Shown: positions 16,857 to 25,747 of the stretch, piece by piece | Numbering within the stretch: position 1 is the first letter of the stretch | Layout of the letters: each line of letters starts with the position of its first letter | Source of the DNA: Roseateles saccharophilus | Lineage (GTDB): Bacteria; Pseudomonadota; Gammaproteobacteria; Burkholderiales; Burkholderiaceae_C | Direction: 5' to 3' | NCBI RefSeq assembly: GCF_004342485.1 | Contig: NZ_SMBU01000005.1 | Span: 124,001-188,000 of the forward strand | Length of the DNA stretch: 64,000 nt | Made by a program: the position numbers and the translations under genes | Notes under the pieces: generated by a model | Told to the model about the DNA's origin: nothing | Databases searched by the model: none | Seen by the model: the letters and a program-made list of their open reading frames with translations, nothing else

Positions 16857-17906
16857 TTAGGCGGCGCAGGCTTCGTCGGCCTGTGCGTCTTCGTCGTTGG
16901 CGGCCGCGGTGGGCGGCAACCGGTCGTGGGTCTGGCCGAGGTCGTCGAACCAGTCGCGGAGCGCCTGCACCTGCTCTTCGCAGCGCTCCAGGGTGTTCAT
17001 GTGCTGGCGGAAATCCTCACCGCCGGGCAGGCCGCGCACGGCCCAGCCGATGTGCTTACGCGCGCTGCGCACGCCACTGCGCTCGCCGTACAGGCCGTAG
17101 TGGTCGTGCAGATGCTCGGTGAGCAGGTCGCGGGCCTCGGCCACGGTAGGTGCGGCCAGGTGCTCGCCCGTCGCCAGGAAATGCGCCACCTCGCGGAAGA
17201 TCCAGGGCCGGCCTTGCGCCGCGCGGCCGATCATCAGCGCGTCGGCCTGCGTGTAGGCGAGCACGTCGCGGGCCTTTTCGGGCGAGGCGATGTCGCCGTT
17301 GGCGACGACGGGAATGCGCAGCACGGCCTTCACGGCGGCGATGGTGTCGTACTCGGCCAGGCCCTTGTAGCCCTGCTCGCGCGTGCGGCCGTGGATGGTC
17401 AGCATCGCGATGCCGGCCGCCTCGAAGACGCGCGCCAGGCGCAGCGCGTTGCGCTCGTCTGCGCTCCAGCCAGTGCGCATCTTCAGCGTGACGGGCACGC
17501 CGCGCGGCTCGCACACGGCGACGACGGCCTCGACGATCTCCAGCGCCAGCGCCTCGTTGCGCATCAGCGCCGAGCCCGCCCATTTGTTGCAGACCTTCTT
17601 GGCCGGGCAGCCCATGTTGATGTCGATGATCTGGGCACCGCGGTCGATGTTGTAGGTCGCGGCCTCGGCCATCATGGCGGCGTCGGTGCCGGCGATCTGC
17701 ACGGCGATGGGGCCCGGCTCGCCCGCGTGGTCGGCACGGCGCGAGGTCTTCAGGCTGCCCCACAGCTCCTTGCGCGACGTGACCATCTCGCTGACCGCAT
17801 AGCCCGCGCCCAGGCGCCGGCAGAGCTGGCGGAAGGGCCTGTCCGTCACCCCGGCCATCGGCGCCACGAAGAGCCGGTTGGGGAGGGAGTGGGGGCCGAG
17901 TTGCAC
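16857..17906 (-). CDS. dusB: tRNA-dihydrouridine synthase B
   Basis: DusB reduces a uridine in the tRNA D-loop to dihydrouridine using FMN and NADPH. From GTG 17906 the product is 349 residues and opens VQLGPHSLPNRLFVAPMAGVT, matching the usual DusB N-terminus. The family blocks DINMGCPAKKVCNKWAGSAL (catalytic Cys in GCPAKK), TLKMRTGW, TIHGRTREQGYKG, VVANGDI and MIGRAAQGRPWIF are intact. An upstream ATG at 17978 would overlap the divergent neighbour and is unlikely. A C-terminal tail of Asp/Ala/Glu is not conserved. It heads the dusB-fis-purH group. Confidence 0.95.
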   Translation of the reverse strand: MQLGPHSLPNRLFVAPMAGVTDRPFRQLCRRLGAGYAVSEMVTSRKELWGSLKTSRRADHAGEPGPIAVQIAGTDAAMMAEAATYNIDRGAQIIDINMGCPAKKVCNKWAGSALMRNEALALEIVEAVVAVCEPRGVPVTLKMRTGWSADERNALRLARVFEAAGIAMLTIHGRTREQGYKGLAEYDTIAAVKAVLRIPVVANGDIASPEKARDVLAYTQADALMIGRAAQGRPWIFREVAHFLATGEHLAAPTVAEARDLLTEHLHDHYGLYGERSGVRSARKHIGWAVRGLPGGEDFRQHMNTLERCEEQVQALRDWFDDLGQTHDRLPPTAAANDEDAQADEACAA

Positions 17907-17976
17907 GAGGGGTCTGCTTAAAAAAGAGGCGAGATTGTAGCCAGCCGCACTTGCGGCCCCGGCCCACAATGCCGGC

Positions 17977-18483
17977 ATGGAAGCCTGGCTCGGTCAACTC
18001 ATCCACGATCTGCTCGCCACCCTGGCCCTGCCTCAGGTGGGGCTGGTGGCGGTCTTCATCATCACTTTCGTCTCGGCGACGCTGCTGCCGCTAGGCTCCG
18101 AGCCGGCTGTCTTTCTCGTCGTCAAGGCCGACCCGGGCATGTTCTGGGTCGTCATCGCGGTCGCCACCCTAGGCAACACCCTGGGCGGCGTCACGAGCTG
18201 GTGGGTCGGCTATGGCGCCGAGAGGGCCGTCGAAGCGGTCCAGCACCGCGAGCCGCCCAACCCGCGAGCGCTGGCCTGGCTGAAGCGCTTCGGCGCCAAG
18301 GCCTGCGTGCTGAGCTGGCTGCCCATCGTGGGCGACCCGCTCTGTGCCGTGGCCGGCTGGCTCAGGCTGCCCTTCTGGCCCTGCGTGGGCTGGATGGCGC
18401 TGGGCAAGGGCCTGCGCTTCATCTGTTTCACCGCCGCACTGATGTGGCTGGTCCCCGAAACCTGGTTGTCATGGATGCAATGA
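17977..18483 (+). CDS. YqaA-family (DedA-like) inner-membrane protein
   Basis: The 168-residue protein has about four hydrophobic helices: QVGLVAVFIITFVSATLLPL, MFWVVIAVATLGNTLGGVTSWW, ACVLSWLPIVGDPLCAVAGWL and a last helix near RFICFTAALMWLV. The pattern S-A-T-L-L-P-L-G-S-E, G-N-T-L-G-G-x-T-S-W and the central LPIVGDPL matches YqaA, a SNARE-associated/DedA relative of unproven transport role (DedA proteins affect membrane lipid balance and proton-driven homeostasis). The gene is divergent from dusB. Its stop overlaps the next gene's start as ATGA. Confidence 0.85.
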   Translation: MEAWLGQLIHDLLATLALPQVGLVAVFIITFVSATLLPLGSEPAVFLVVKADPGMFWVVIAVATLGNTLGGVTSWWVGYGAERAVEAVQHREPPNPRALAWLKRFGAKACVLSWLPIVGDPLCAVAGWLRLPFWPCVGWMALGKGLRFICFTAALMWLVPETWLSWMQ

Positions 18484-19967
18484 ACACACCCGCCTACCAA
18501 GACCTGAGCACGCGCCAGCAGCGCCTGCACCATCTCGGCCATCTGCAGGCCATCGCGCAGTGGGACCAGGCCGCCAACATGCCGGCCAAGGGCAACGAGG
18601 CGCGCAGCCTCGCGCTGGCCGAGATGGACGGCCTGCTGCACCAGCTCGCCACCGACCCGGCCCTCGCCGGCCTGCTCGACGCGGCCGCCGCCGAACCGCT
18701 GGACGACGGCCAGCGCGCCAATCTGCGCGAGATACGACGTGCCTGGCGCACCGCCAACGCACTGCCGCAGGCCCTGGTGGAGGCCAAGAGCCTGGCCAAC
18801 AACCGCTGCGAGCATGCCTGGCGCATGCAGCGCCCGGCCAACGACTGGGCGGGCTTCGCGCCCAATCTGCGCGAGGTGTTGAAGATTTCCCGCCAGGAGG
18901 CCGAGTGCCTGTCGCAGAGCACGGGCCTGTCGAAGTACGACGCGCTGCTGGACGTCTACGAGCCGGGCATGCGCAGTGCGGAGGTCGAGCGCGTGTTCGC
19001 GCCGCTGCGGCAATGGCTGCCGGGGCTGATCCGCGACGTCGTCGCGAAGCAGTCGCGCGAGACCGTCATCCAGCCCGTCGGCCCCTTCCCCACCGCCGCG
19101 CAGAAGGCCCTCGGCCTGGACGCGATGAAGCTGATGGGCTTCGACTTCGCCGCCGGCCGCCTCGACGAAAGCACCCACCCCTTCTGCGGCGGCGTGCCCG
19201 AGGACGTGCGCATGACGACGCGCTACCGCGAGGACGACTTCCTGCCCGCGTTGATGGGCACCATCCACGAGACCGGCCACGGCCGCTACGAGCAGAACCT
19301 GCCACGCGAGCTGCTCGGCCAACCCATCGCCCGCGCGCGCTCCATGGGCATCCACGAGAGCCAGAGCCTGAGCTTCGAGATGCAGCTGGGCAGCCATCCC
19401 GCCTTCGCCGGCCTGCTGGCACCGCTGCTGGTCAAGCATTTCGGCAGCCAGCCCGCCTTCGAGCCCGGCAACCTGCACAAGCTGCTGACGCGCGTGCAGC
19501 GCGGCTACATCCGCGTCGATGCCGACGAGGTGACCTACCCCGCCCACATCCTGCTGCGCTTCGACATCGAGCGCGCGCTGATCGAGGGCGAGGCCGAGGT
19601 CGACGACATCCCGGCGCTGTGGGACGCGAAGATGGCCGGGCTGCTGGACCTGGACACGCGCGGCAACTTCAAGGACGGCCCCATGCAGGACGTGCACTGG
19701 GCCGCCGGCCTGTTCGGCTACTTCCCCTGCTACACGCTGGGCGCGATGTATGCCGCGCAGTGGTTCGCGGCGATGCGCGCGCAGCAGCCGCAGCTCGACG
19801 CGCAGATCGCCGGCGGCGAGCTCGGCGGCGTGTTCGACTGGCTGCGCGCCAACGTCTGGCAGGCCGCCAGCCGCTACGAGACGCCGGAGCTGGTCAGGCG
19901 CGCCAGCGGCGAGGCGCTGAACCCGACCCATTTCGAGGCCCATCTGCGCGGGCGCTATCTGGGTTGA
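18480..19967 (+). CDS. M32-family metallocarboxypeptidase (carboxypeptidase Taq type)
   Basis: The 495-residue protein is a thermostable-carboxypeptidase-1-like zinc enzyme of family M32, which trims residues from the C-terminus of peptides in the cytoplasm. The metal site is HETGHGRYEQNLP, with the third ligand in SMGIHESQSLSFE, and the family's RYREDDF and YVTYPAH-like (EVTYPAHILLRFDIE) blocks are present. The ATG at 18480 overlaps the YqaA stop by ATGA; an ATG 9 nt upstream is also in frame. No signal peptide is seen. The C-terminal GALNPTHF-like segment (GEALNPTHFEAHLRGRYLG) ends it as in homologues. Function with the membrane partner is not known. Confidence 0.93.
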   Translation: MNTPAYQDLSTRQQRLHHLGHLQAIAQWDQAANMPAKGNEARSLALAEMDGLLHQLATDPALAGLLDAAAAEPLDDGQRANLREIRRAWRTANALPQALVEAKSLANNRCEHAWRMQRPANDWAGFAPNLREVLKISRQEAECLSQSTGLSKYDALLDVYEPGMRSAEVERVFAPLRQWLPGLIRDVVAKQSRETVIQPVGPFPTAAQKALGLDAMKLMGFDFAAGRLDESTHPFCGGVPEDVRMTTRYREDDFLPALMGTIHETGHGRYEQNLPRELLGQPIARARSMGIHESQSLSFEMQLGSHPAFAGLLAPLLVKHFGSQPAFEPGNLHKLLTRVQRGYIRVDADEVTYPAHILLRFDIERALIEGEAEVDDIPALWDAKMAGLLDLDTRGNFKDGPMQDVHWAAGLFGYFPCYTLGAMYAAQWFAAMRAQQPQLDAQIAGGELGGVFDWLRANVWQAASRYETPELVRRASGEALNPTHFEAHLRGRYLG

Positions 19968-20031
19968 CAGCCCCTCGCCCAATACTGCGCCGCTGAACGC
20001 GGGCAATCTTGGTCGGTCCCCCGGGGGGACG

Positions 20032-20066
20032 GCGATGCTTGCTGGATTGACCAGCAAGCACATCGC
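20032..20066. repeat. Hairpin inside intergenic repeat
   Basis: GCGAT-GCTTGCTGG, loop ATTGA, then CCAGCAAGC-ACATCGC forms a 9-bp perfect inner stem extended by flanking pairs. It lies about 65 nt after the M32 carboxypeptidase stop, so it may act in transcript termination. Confidence 0.5.
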
Positions 20067-20070
20067 CCAC

Positions 20071-20102
20071 GGGCCGGCTTGGGGCGGCCCGGCGCTCGGC
20101 CC
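20071..20102. repeat. Intergenic GC-rich repeat, copy A
   Basis: This 32-nt segment (GGGCCGGCTTGGGGCGGCCC and 12 further bases) matches 27845-27877 at 31 of 33 positions. Both copies are preceded by a CGGTC...CCCCC...GGGG tract. It is a dispersed non-coding repeat; here it follows a gene end. Confidence 0.7.
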
Positions 20103-20113
20103 CCCGATCGAAG

Positions 20114-20140
20114 ACGCCGAGGAGTGAAGCCCCTCGGCGT
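20114..20140. terminator. Hairpin between convergent genes
   Basis: ACGCCGAGG (20114-20122) pairs perfectly with CCTCGGCGT (20132-20140). It lies 22 nt beyond the stop of the minus-strand gene at 20163 and after the plus-strand carboxypeptidase, so it can serve either direction. No strong T-run is present. Confidence 0.5.
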
Positions 20141-20162
20141 GATTCAATCATTGGCCATCAGA

Positions 20163-20783
20163 TCAGCCGGCGGTCTTGGCGTTGGTCTTGGCGTGATGGA
20201 TGCGCGCGCTCTGGCGGTTCTCGGCATGCTGCAGGCGCTTCTGTTCGCCCGCACCGACGTTTCCGTCGGCCGCCGCATGGGCCTCGGCGCCGTCCACATG
20301 CGCTTGGCCGCGCTCCAGGCCGGCGGCCTCGCGCTTGGTCAGGGCGCCGCTCTGCAGGCCGTTCTCGACGCGCTTCTCCTGGTTCACATTGCGCTGCACG
20401 TCGGCCTGCATGCGCTGGCTGGAGGCCGACAGCGGGTTGCCATTGACGCCATTGGTCTCGGCCGTCTTGATGTCGCGGCTGGCCTTGTTCTGGGCGGCGC
20501 GCAGCTGGCGGCGCTCGGCCGGGCTGAGCTTGCCGTCCTTCATGTCCTTGGCCTGCAGCCTGTCGACCTTGGCCTCGTCGCGCTCGAGCTGGCCGGCTTC
20601 ACGCGTCGTGATCTTGCCGCTCTGCAGGCCGTTCTCGATGCGCTGCTGCTGGTTCACGTCGCGCTGCACGGTGGTCTGCGCGGTGACGGGAGCGGCGGGG
20701 GCCGCGGGCGTCTGGGCCATCGCGGCGCCGGTCAGCAGGGCGAGGGTGGCGGAAACAGCGGCGGCGATCAGGGAGGTCTTCAT
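20163..20783 (-). CDS. Secreted charged protein with tandem 70-residue repeat
   Basis: The 206-residue product has a signal peptide (KTSLIAAAVSATLALLTG, cleavage near AMAQ) and an Ala/Pro linker. Two tandem units of about 70 residues follow. Unit 1 starts RDVNQQQRIENGLQSGKITT and ends RDIKTAETN; unit 2 starts RNVNQEKRVENGLQSGALTK and ends RIHHAKTN. Each has a Glu/Lys-rich helix and an Asp-Gly loop; KDMKDGKLSPAE in unit 1 looks like half of an EF-hand loop, while unit 2 (AAADGNVGAGE) has lost most ligands. Cysteines are absent. An AACCTCC-type site precedes ATG 20783. I do not recognise the family. A periplasmic, possibly cation-binding helical protein is an inference. Confidence 0.7.
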   Translation of the reverse strand: MKTSLIAAAVSATLALLTGAAMAQTPAAPAAPVTAQTTVQRDVNQQQRIENGLQSGKITTREAGQLERDEAKVDRLQAKDMKDGKLSPAERRQLRAAQNKASRDIKTAETNGVNGNPLSASSQRMQADVQRNVNQEKRVENGLQSGALTKREAAGLERGQAHVDGAEAHAAADGNVGAGEQKRLQHAENRQSARIHHAKTNAKTAG

Positions 20784-21149
20784 TTGGAGGTTCCTTTCAG
20801 CGGTCAGCGACGGCTGGCCTGGGCAAACAACGCCAGGCACGGCGGCGGGCCGACTGCCGCCGACACCGATCGGTGAGAAGACGTAACGCGCCCGACAGCT
20901 TTCCGTCAGGCGGGCGGCAGGGGCAAAAAAGGGGCCGCTCCGTCGGGAGCGGCCCATCGAACGATCTATCAATCCAACCCACTGCGCTTCCCCGGCCCCC
21001 CGGCCATCTCCGCGCGTGGCGCCCGGGTCTTGTGCTCTCGGGCTCGGCCGCCGCCACTCGATGCGGCGACCGTGAACAGATTCTGGGCATGCCGCCCCGC
21101 GCTGCCATCCCCGCAAGCCGAGGGGCCTGACGGGCGGATGTGACAGGCG
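20784..21149. other. Gene-free region with terminator and dyads
   Basis: These 366 bases hold no gene I can support. They contain a strong intrinsic terminator for the lpxC-side transcript (20925-20955), a 12-bp palindrome CACCGATCGGTG (20864-20875) in the promoter region of the charged-repeat gene, and part of a TGTGA-N6-TCACA dyad at the right end. Confidence 0.5.
20925..20955 (-). terminator. Rho-independent terminator of the lpxC transcript
   Basis: On the minus strand GGGCCGCTCC / GGAGCGGCCC form a 10-bp perfect stem with a 4-nt loop, followed by CCTTTTTT. This is the best intrinsic terminator in the window. It lies about 195 nt beyond the stop of the small membrane gene that follows lpxC. 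Confidence 0.85.
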
Positions 21150-21154
21150 TCACA
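21139..21154. promoter_or_regulatory. TGTGA-N6-TCACA dyad (Crp-type consensus)
   Basis: The sequence is a perfect match to the classical Crp half-site dyad with the right 6-nt spacing. It overlaps the stop codon of the small gene at 21150, an unusual place for an activator site, so it may be chance or a hairpin. Confidence 0.25.
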
Positions 21155-21335
21155 GCAACAGCGCCAGCCGTTCCAGGATCAACGCGCCAAAGAAGGCCAG
21201 GCCGGCCACCAGCGTCCACTTGACGATGACGACGCCGCGCCGCCGCCAGCGCGCCTGGCCTGTGGCGATGGAGAACGCGAAGCAGACGATGGCGGAGAAC
21301 AGCAGCAGGCCGACGAGGAGGCGGGCGATCACCAT
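21150..21335 (-). CDS. Small two-helix membrane protein downstream of lpxC
   Basis: The 61-residue protein has two hydrophobic helices ([20 protein letters not shown] and [20 protein letters not shown]) joined by a basic loop GQARWRRRG. Its ATG at 21335 lies inside the last codons of lpxC; a GTG at 21332 overlaps the lpxC stop as GTGA and is an alternative. Translational coupling with lpxC supports real expression. No domain is recognised, and its role in envelope biogenesis is only suggested by position. Confidence 0.6.
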   Translation of the reverse strand: MVIARLLVGLLLFSAIVCFAFSIATGQARWRRRGVVIVKWTLVAGLAFFGALILERLALLL

Positions 21336-22264
21336 GCCGGCGCCAGCTCCGCGAACCCCTTCGGCGCCTGGCGCTCGTCCTCGAAGCGGACGATCTCGTA
21401 GGCCGACTCGTCGGCCAGCAGCGCACGCAGCAGCTTGTTGTTCAGCGCGTGGCCGCCCTTGAAGGAGGTGTAGGCAGCCATCAGCGGCATGCCGGCGACC
21501 TGCATGTCGCCGATGGCGTCGAGGATCTTGTGCTTCACGAACTCGTCGTCGTAGCGCAGACCGTCGGCGTTCAGCACCTTGTAGTCGTCGACGACGATGG
21601 CGTTGTCCATCGAGCCACCGAGCGTCAGGCCGCGCGAGCGCATCAGGTCGATGTCGGCCGTCATGCCGAAGGTGCGCGCGCGGGCGATCTCCTTCTTGTA
21701 CTTGCCCGAGCCCATGTCGAAGACGAAGCGGCTGCCGGTCGCGGCCACGGCCGGGTTGTCGAATTCGATCTCGAAGCTCAGCGTGTAGCCGTGGTGGGGC
21801 TCCAGCCTTGCCCACATCAGCTTCTTGCCCTCGCCCTGACGCACCTCGACGGGCTTGTTCACCTTCAGGAAGCGCTTGGGCGCGTCCTGCAGGACGATGC
21901 CAGCCGACTGCAGCAGGAAGACGAAGGCGGCGGCCGAGCCATCCAGCACCGGCACCTCGTCGGCATTGATGTCGATGACGAGGTTGTCCAGCCCCAGGCC
22001 AGCGCAGGCGGACAGCAGGTGCTCGATGGTCTGCACCTTGGGGCCGCCCGGGTCGCCATCGGGGCTGATGGTGGTGGCCATGCGGGTGTCGCTGACCGAC
22101 ATGACGCCGACCGGGATGTCCACCGGCGGGCAGAGATCCACGCGGCGGAAGACGATGCCGGTGTCCGGCGGCGCCGGACGCAGCGCCAGCTCGACCTTCT
22201 GGCCGCTGTGGATGCCGACGCCGACGGCCCGCGTGATGGACTTCAGGGTGCGTTGCTTGAGCAT
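21329..22264 (-). CDS. lpxC: UDP-3-O-acyl-N-acetylglucosamine deacetylase
   Basis: LpxC performs the committed zinc-dependent step of lipid A synthesis. The 311-residue product has the normal length. It opens [10 protein letters not shown] and contains the metal-site block [17 protein letters not shown], the [15 protein letters not shown] block with the second histidine and the aspartate ligand, and [13 protein letters not shown] near the C-terminus. ATG 22264 lies 38 nt after the stop of the sensor kinase, so the two may share a transcript. In most relatives lpxC lies close behind ftsZ; here the kinase gene intervenes. Confidence 0.97.
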   Translation of the reverse strand: MLKQRTLKSITRAVGVGIHSGQKVELALRPAPPDTGIVFRRVDLCPPVDIPVGVMSVSDTRMATTISPDGDPGGPKVQTIEHLLSACAGLGLDNLVIDINADEVPVLDGSAAAFVFLLQSAGIVLQDAPKRFLKVNKPVEVRQGEGKKLMWARLEPHHGYTLSFEIEFDNPAVAATGSRFVFDMGSGKYKKEIARARTFGMTADIDLMRSRGLTLGGSMDNAIVVDDYKVLNADGLRYDDEFVKHKILDAIGDMQVAGMPLMAAYTSFKGGHALNNKLLRALLADESAYEIVRFEDERQAPKGFAELAPAW

Positions 22265-22302
22265 GCCCGGATTGTCCCGGATCAGGCGCGGGCCTGTTGG
22301 CG

Positions 22303-24261
22303 TCAGGCCTTGCGCTCCACCGGCAATCGCAGCGACAGCCGCGTGCCCAGGCCGGGCGTGGAATCGATGCGCAGCTTGCCGCCCAGGTGCTGGGCGCGCT
22401 TGATCTGGCTCTTCAGGCCGCGGCCGTGCTGCACGTTCTGCAGCTCGAAGCCGGCGCCGCCGTCCTCGACGCGGATCTCGACATAGCTGCCATGATGGCG
22501 CGTCACCATGCGCACACGGCTGGCGTGGGCGTGCTTGACGACATTGTTCAGCGCCTCCTGCATCAGGCGCAGCACATGCAGCGCATCGGGCGGCTCCAGC
22601 CAGTCCAGCGGCGGCAGGTCCTGGACGTCCCATTCCAGCTTCAGGCCGCCGACCTGCAGGCGCTTGCCCAGGCGGTAGCGCATCGTCGCCAGCAGCGAGA
22701 CGAGGTCATGGCCGACCGGCTCCAGCGAGTCGATGACCAGGCGCAGGTCGTCCACGCATTCGCGCAGCACCTCGACACATTGCTCGTGCGACATGCTGCC
22801 CTGCTCCATCGCGACCAGGGCCGAAAGCAGCGAGGAGCCCAGGCCGTCATGCATGTCGGCCATGATGCGCTGGCGCTCCAGCAGCAGGGCCTGTTGGCGC
22901 TCGACCTCGCGCAGCTGGGCGTTCTGCGCCTGCAGCACGGAGACCTGCTCGTCCAGGTCCTCCTGCAGCTGGCTGTTCTCGGCCTGGAACTGCTCGACCG
23001 CGCCGACATAGCGGCGCTGCACCGCGTACAGGAAGCTGATCATGACGATCAGCGTCGCGAAGGGCATCAGGAAGAAGTGCTCGGGCCAGGCCCAGCCGGC
23101 CAGCACGGCCAGGTCGTGCGCGCCGAGCACGACGCCGCTGACCAGGGCCAGCGCCATGATGCGCAGCTCAGGGCGGCGCTCGCGCCAGGCCAACCAGCAG
23201 ACCCAGGCCGTGCCGACGGCGGCAACCACGGCCGTCACCAGATACTGCAGCACCACCATGTCGAGCTGGCGCAGCCACAGCGGCACGCTGAACAGGCTGA
23301 CGACAAGCACGCTGCCGAGCAGCAGCCGCTCCAGCCAGCGCAGGCGGTGGCTCGCGAAGCGCAGCGCGAACAGCAGCGCGGTGAGCATGACCCAGGCCAT
23401 GGAGGCATGCGTGGCCCACCAGAACCAGTCCTGCCCCCAGGGCGACACCGGCAGGCTGACGTAGTAGTGCAGGTTGCGCACCATCCAGGCCGCGGCGCCC
23501 AGCGCGAACAGGCCGTAGATGGGCTCGGCCGGCCGGCGCAGCCACAGTGTCAGCGCGAACAGGCCGAGCACGGCCAGCGTCAGGCTGACGGCCTGGGGCA
23601 GGCCGGTCTGGGCACGCACCCGCCACAGCCAGCGCTTCTCGAGCGCGTCGCGCGGCCCCACCCAGATGCGCGACGCGGCGTGATAGCTACCCACAGGCAC
23701 CGGCAGCGCGACGACCAGGTCCAGCCCGCTCTCGCCCGCGCCGGGCAGGGGCAGCCACAGCGGCTGGACCCATTGCTCGCGCTCGGCCGGCTGGTTGTCC
23801 AGCAGCATCTGCCAGCCCGGCCCGCGGCGCGCCAGCACCGCGGCCGACAGCGTGACCAGGCGCGGCATGTAGAGGGCCAGGGGCTCGTCGCCACCAGGTG
23901 GGATGCGCAGCCGGTACCAGCGCATCTCGTAGCCGCGCGCATCGCTGACCATGGCGGCGCCGGGACGGGCCTGCACGTCGGGCATGGCGATCTGCCGCCA
24001 GGCCGCGCCGTCCGCGGGCGGCAGCAGCTCGGGCGGCAGCGCCAGCCGATCGCCGCCGGCCACCGCCTGATGACGCAGCGCGGCCCACCAGGCCTCGAGC
24101 TGGGCACGCGTCCAGGCGCTGGTCGCGAGTTCGGTAGGCGCAGCGTCATCGACGGCAACGCCGGAGCTCGGCTGGGGCAGGCGCTGGGCCTGCAGGCCGG
24201 CCGCACACGCGAGCAGCAACAGCAGCAGCCCGTTGCGCAGCAGGGCACGCAGCTCAGGCAT
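22303..24261 (-). CDS. Orphan sensor histidine kinase, 7TM-type with HisKA_3 core
   Basis: The 652-residue kinase has a signal-anchor start ([17 protein letters not shown]), a periplasmic beta-rich domain (about residues 40-215) and then seven hydrophobic helices, the layout of 7TMR-DISM receptors. A coiled coil ([20 protein letters not shown]) leads to a NarL-type kinase core. The phosphorylated histidine is His471 in [17 protein letters not shown]. The N-box is [19 protein letters not shown], and the G-boxes are [10 protein letters not shown] and [11 protein letters not shown]. No response regulator gene is adjacent. It sits between ftsZ, which has its own terminator, and lpxC, so it may be read into lpxC. 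The ligand is unknown. Confidence 0.85.
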   Translation of the reverse strand: MPELRALLRNGLLLLLLACAAGLQAQRLPQPSSGVAVDDAAPTELATSAWTRAQLEAWWAALRHQAVAGGDRLALPPELLPPADGAAWRQIAMPDVQARPGAAMVSDARGYEMRWYRLRIPPGGDEPLALYMPRLVTLSAAVLARRGPGWQMLLDNQPAEREQWVQPLWLPLPGAGESGLDLVVALPVPVGSYHAASRIWVGPRDALEKRWLWRVRAQTGLPQAVSLTLAVLGLFALTLWLRRPAEPIYGLFALGAAAWMVRNLHYYVSLPVSPWGQDWFWWATHASMAWVMLTALLFALRFASHRLRWLERLLLGSVLVVSLFSVPLWLRQLDMVVLQYLVTAVVAAVGTAWVCWLAWRERRPELRIMALALVSGVVLGAHDLAVLAGWAWPEHFFLMPFATLIVMISFLYAVQRRYVGAVEQFQAENSQLQEDLDEQVSVLQAQNAQLREVERQQALLLERQRIMADMHDGLGSSLLSALVAMEQGSMSHEQCVEVLRECVDDLRLVIDSLEPVGHDLVSLLATMRYRLGKRLQVGGLKLEWDVQDLPPLDWLEPPDALHVLRLMQEALNNVVKHAHASRVRMVTRHHGSYVEIRVEDGGAGFELQNVQHGRGLKSQIKRAQHLGGKLRIDSTPGLGTRLSLRLPVERKA

Positions 24262-24342
24262 CCCGGCTTGTGGTGGGCATAGACATGGGGCGCCAGCATG
24301 CCACAGGGGTTGGCAGCTCCCTGCCGGGAAGGCGCGCAAAGA

Positions 24343-24376
24343 CAAAGGGCGCCCCGTCGTCACGGAGCGCCCTTTG
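24343..24376 (-). terminator. Terminator downstream of ftsZ
   Basis: A perfect 10-bp stem CAAAGGGCGC / GCGCCCTTTG with a 14-nt loop lies 49 nt past the ftsZ stop; on the minus strand it is followed by TCTTTG. It probably ends the division-cluster transcript before the kinase gene. Confidence 0.7.
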
Positions 24377-24424
24377 CGCGGATGTACCCGGAGGCAGCCG
24401 GGTTCAGTTGTGTTGCAGGCGGCT

Positions 24425-25666
24425 TCAGTCGGCCTGCTTGCGCAGGAAGGCCGGGATCTCGATCTCGTCCATGCCGTTGGACGACAGCGCCTCGACCTTG
24501 GCGGCGGCACTGCCCGAGCGGCCATGGCGCCAGACGCTGGGCACATTGGCGTTCGCGAAATCGCCCAGGCCCAGGCCGACATTGGCCTGCTGGGCCGTGG
24601 CGGCGGGGGCCGTCATGGCCACGGCCTGGGTCAGCACGGGCATGCCGTCGGTGCCGTTGCGCACGACGGCCTGAGTCTGCACGACCTGCAGCGGCGCCTG
24701 CTGGCGGGCGCGGCCGGCGGTCAGGCCGGTGGCGATGACGGTCACGCGCAACGCGTCGCCCAGGGTCTCGTCGTAGGCCGTGCCGAAGATGACGTGGGCG
24801 TCTTCGGAGGCATAGCGCTTGATCGCGTTCATCGCATTGCGCGACTCGCTGAGCTTGAAGTTGCTGCGCCCCGCGGCGATCAGCACCAGCACGCCGCGCG
24901 CGCCGGACAGGTCGATGCCTTCCAGCAGCGGGCAGGCCACGGCCGCCTCGGCGGCCTTGGCGGCGCGATCCGGGCCGGTGGCCTGGGCCGTGCCCATCAT
25001 GGCCTTGCCGGGTTCGCTCATCACGGTCTTCACGTCCTCGAAGTCGACGTTGACCAGGCCGGGAATGTGGATGATGTCGGAAATGCCGCCAACGGCGTTC
25101 TTCAGCACGTCATTGGCATGCGCGAAGGCCTGATCCTGCGTGACGTCGTCACCCAGCACGTCGAGCAGTTTGTCGTTCAGCACGACGATCAGCGAGTCGA
25201 CATTGGCCTCCAGTTCGGCCAGGCCGGCATCGGCCGCCTTGGCGCGTCGGCCACCTTCGAATTCGAAGGGTTTGGTGACGACGCCGACTGTCAGGATGCC
25301 CATTTCCTTGGCGACGCGGGCAATTACCGGCGCCGCGCCCGTGCCGGTACCGCCGCCCATGCCGGCGGTGATGAACAGCATATTGGCGCCGGCGATGGAT
25401 TCGCGGATGCGGTTTTCGGCTTCCTCGGCGGCGGCCTTGCCCATTTCGGGTTTGGCACCGGCGCCCAGACCGGTCGAGCCGAGTTGCAGCAACTGGTCGG
25501 CCTTGGAGCGGTTGAGGGCCTGCGCGTCGGTATTCGCGCAGATGAATTCAACGCCTTGAACGCCCTGGGCGATCATGTGGTCAACGGCATTGCCGCCGCC
25601 GCCACCGACCCCGATCACCTTGATTTGGGTGCCTTGGTCAAACTCTTCGATCATCTCGATGGGCAT
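24425..25666 (-). CDS. ftsZ: Cell division GTPase FtsZ
   Basis: FtsZ is the tubulin-like GTPase that forms the Z ring. The 413-residue product starts at ATG 25666 with a strong GGAGG site. GTP-binding segments include KVIGVGGGGGNAVDHM, ANTDAQAL and the tubulin signature GMGGGTGTGAAPVIA. The synergy-loop region contains NVDFEDVKTVM. A variable linker rich in Ala/Gln ends in the conserved tail DEIEIPAFLRKQAD, which binds FtsA and ZipA. It is the last gene of the cluster, 81 nt after ftsA, a gap long enough to hold an extra promoter; a terminator follows. Confidence 0.98.
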   Translation of the reverse strand: MPIEMIEEFDQGTQIKVIGVGGGGGNAVDHMIAQGVQGVEFICANTDAQALNRSKADQLLQLGSTGLGAGAKPEMGKAAAEEAENRIRESIAGANMLFITAGMGGGTGTGAAPVIARVAKEMGILTVGVVTKPFEFEGGRRAKAADAGLAELEANVDSLIVVLNDKLLDVLGDDVTQDQAFAHANDVLKNAVGGISDIIHIPGLVNVDFEDVKTVMSEPGKAMMGTAQATGPDRAAKAAEAAVACPLLEGIDLSGARGVLVLIAAGRSNFKLSESRNAMNAIKRYASEDAHVIFGTAYDETLGDALRVTVIATGLTAGRARQQAPLQVVQTQAVVRNGTDGMPVLTQAVAMTAPAATAQQANVGLGLGDFANANVPSVWRHGRSGSAAAKVEALSSNGMDEIEIPAFLRKQAD

Positions 25667-25747
25667 ATCAAACCTCCTACTGCAATTGTGCCTTGGCACA
25701 CAAAGAATGACTAGTTGCTGAAACGTCTTTTTAGTGGTTCTTGGGGG

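Noticed and set aside
20784-21149. Overlapping small frames upstream of the charged-repeat gene
   Set aside because: No ribosome site, no conserved features, and the region contains a strong terminator and regulatory-type dyads.
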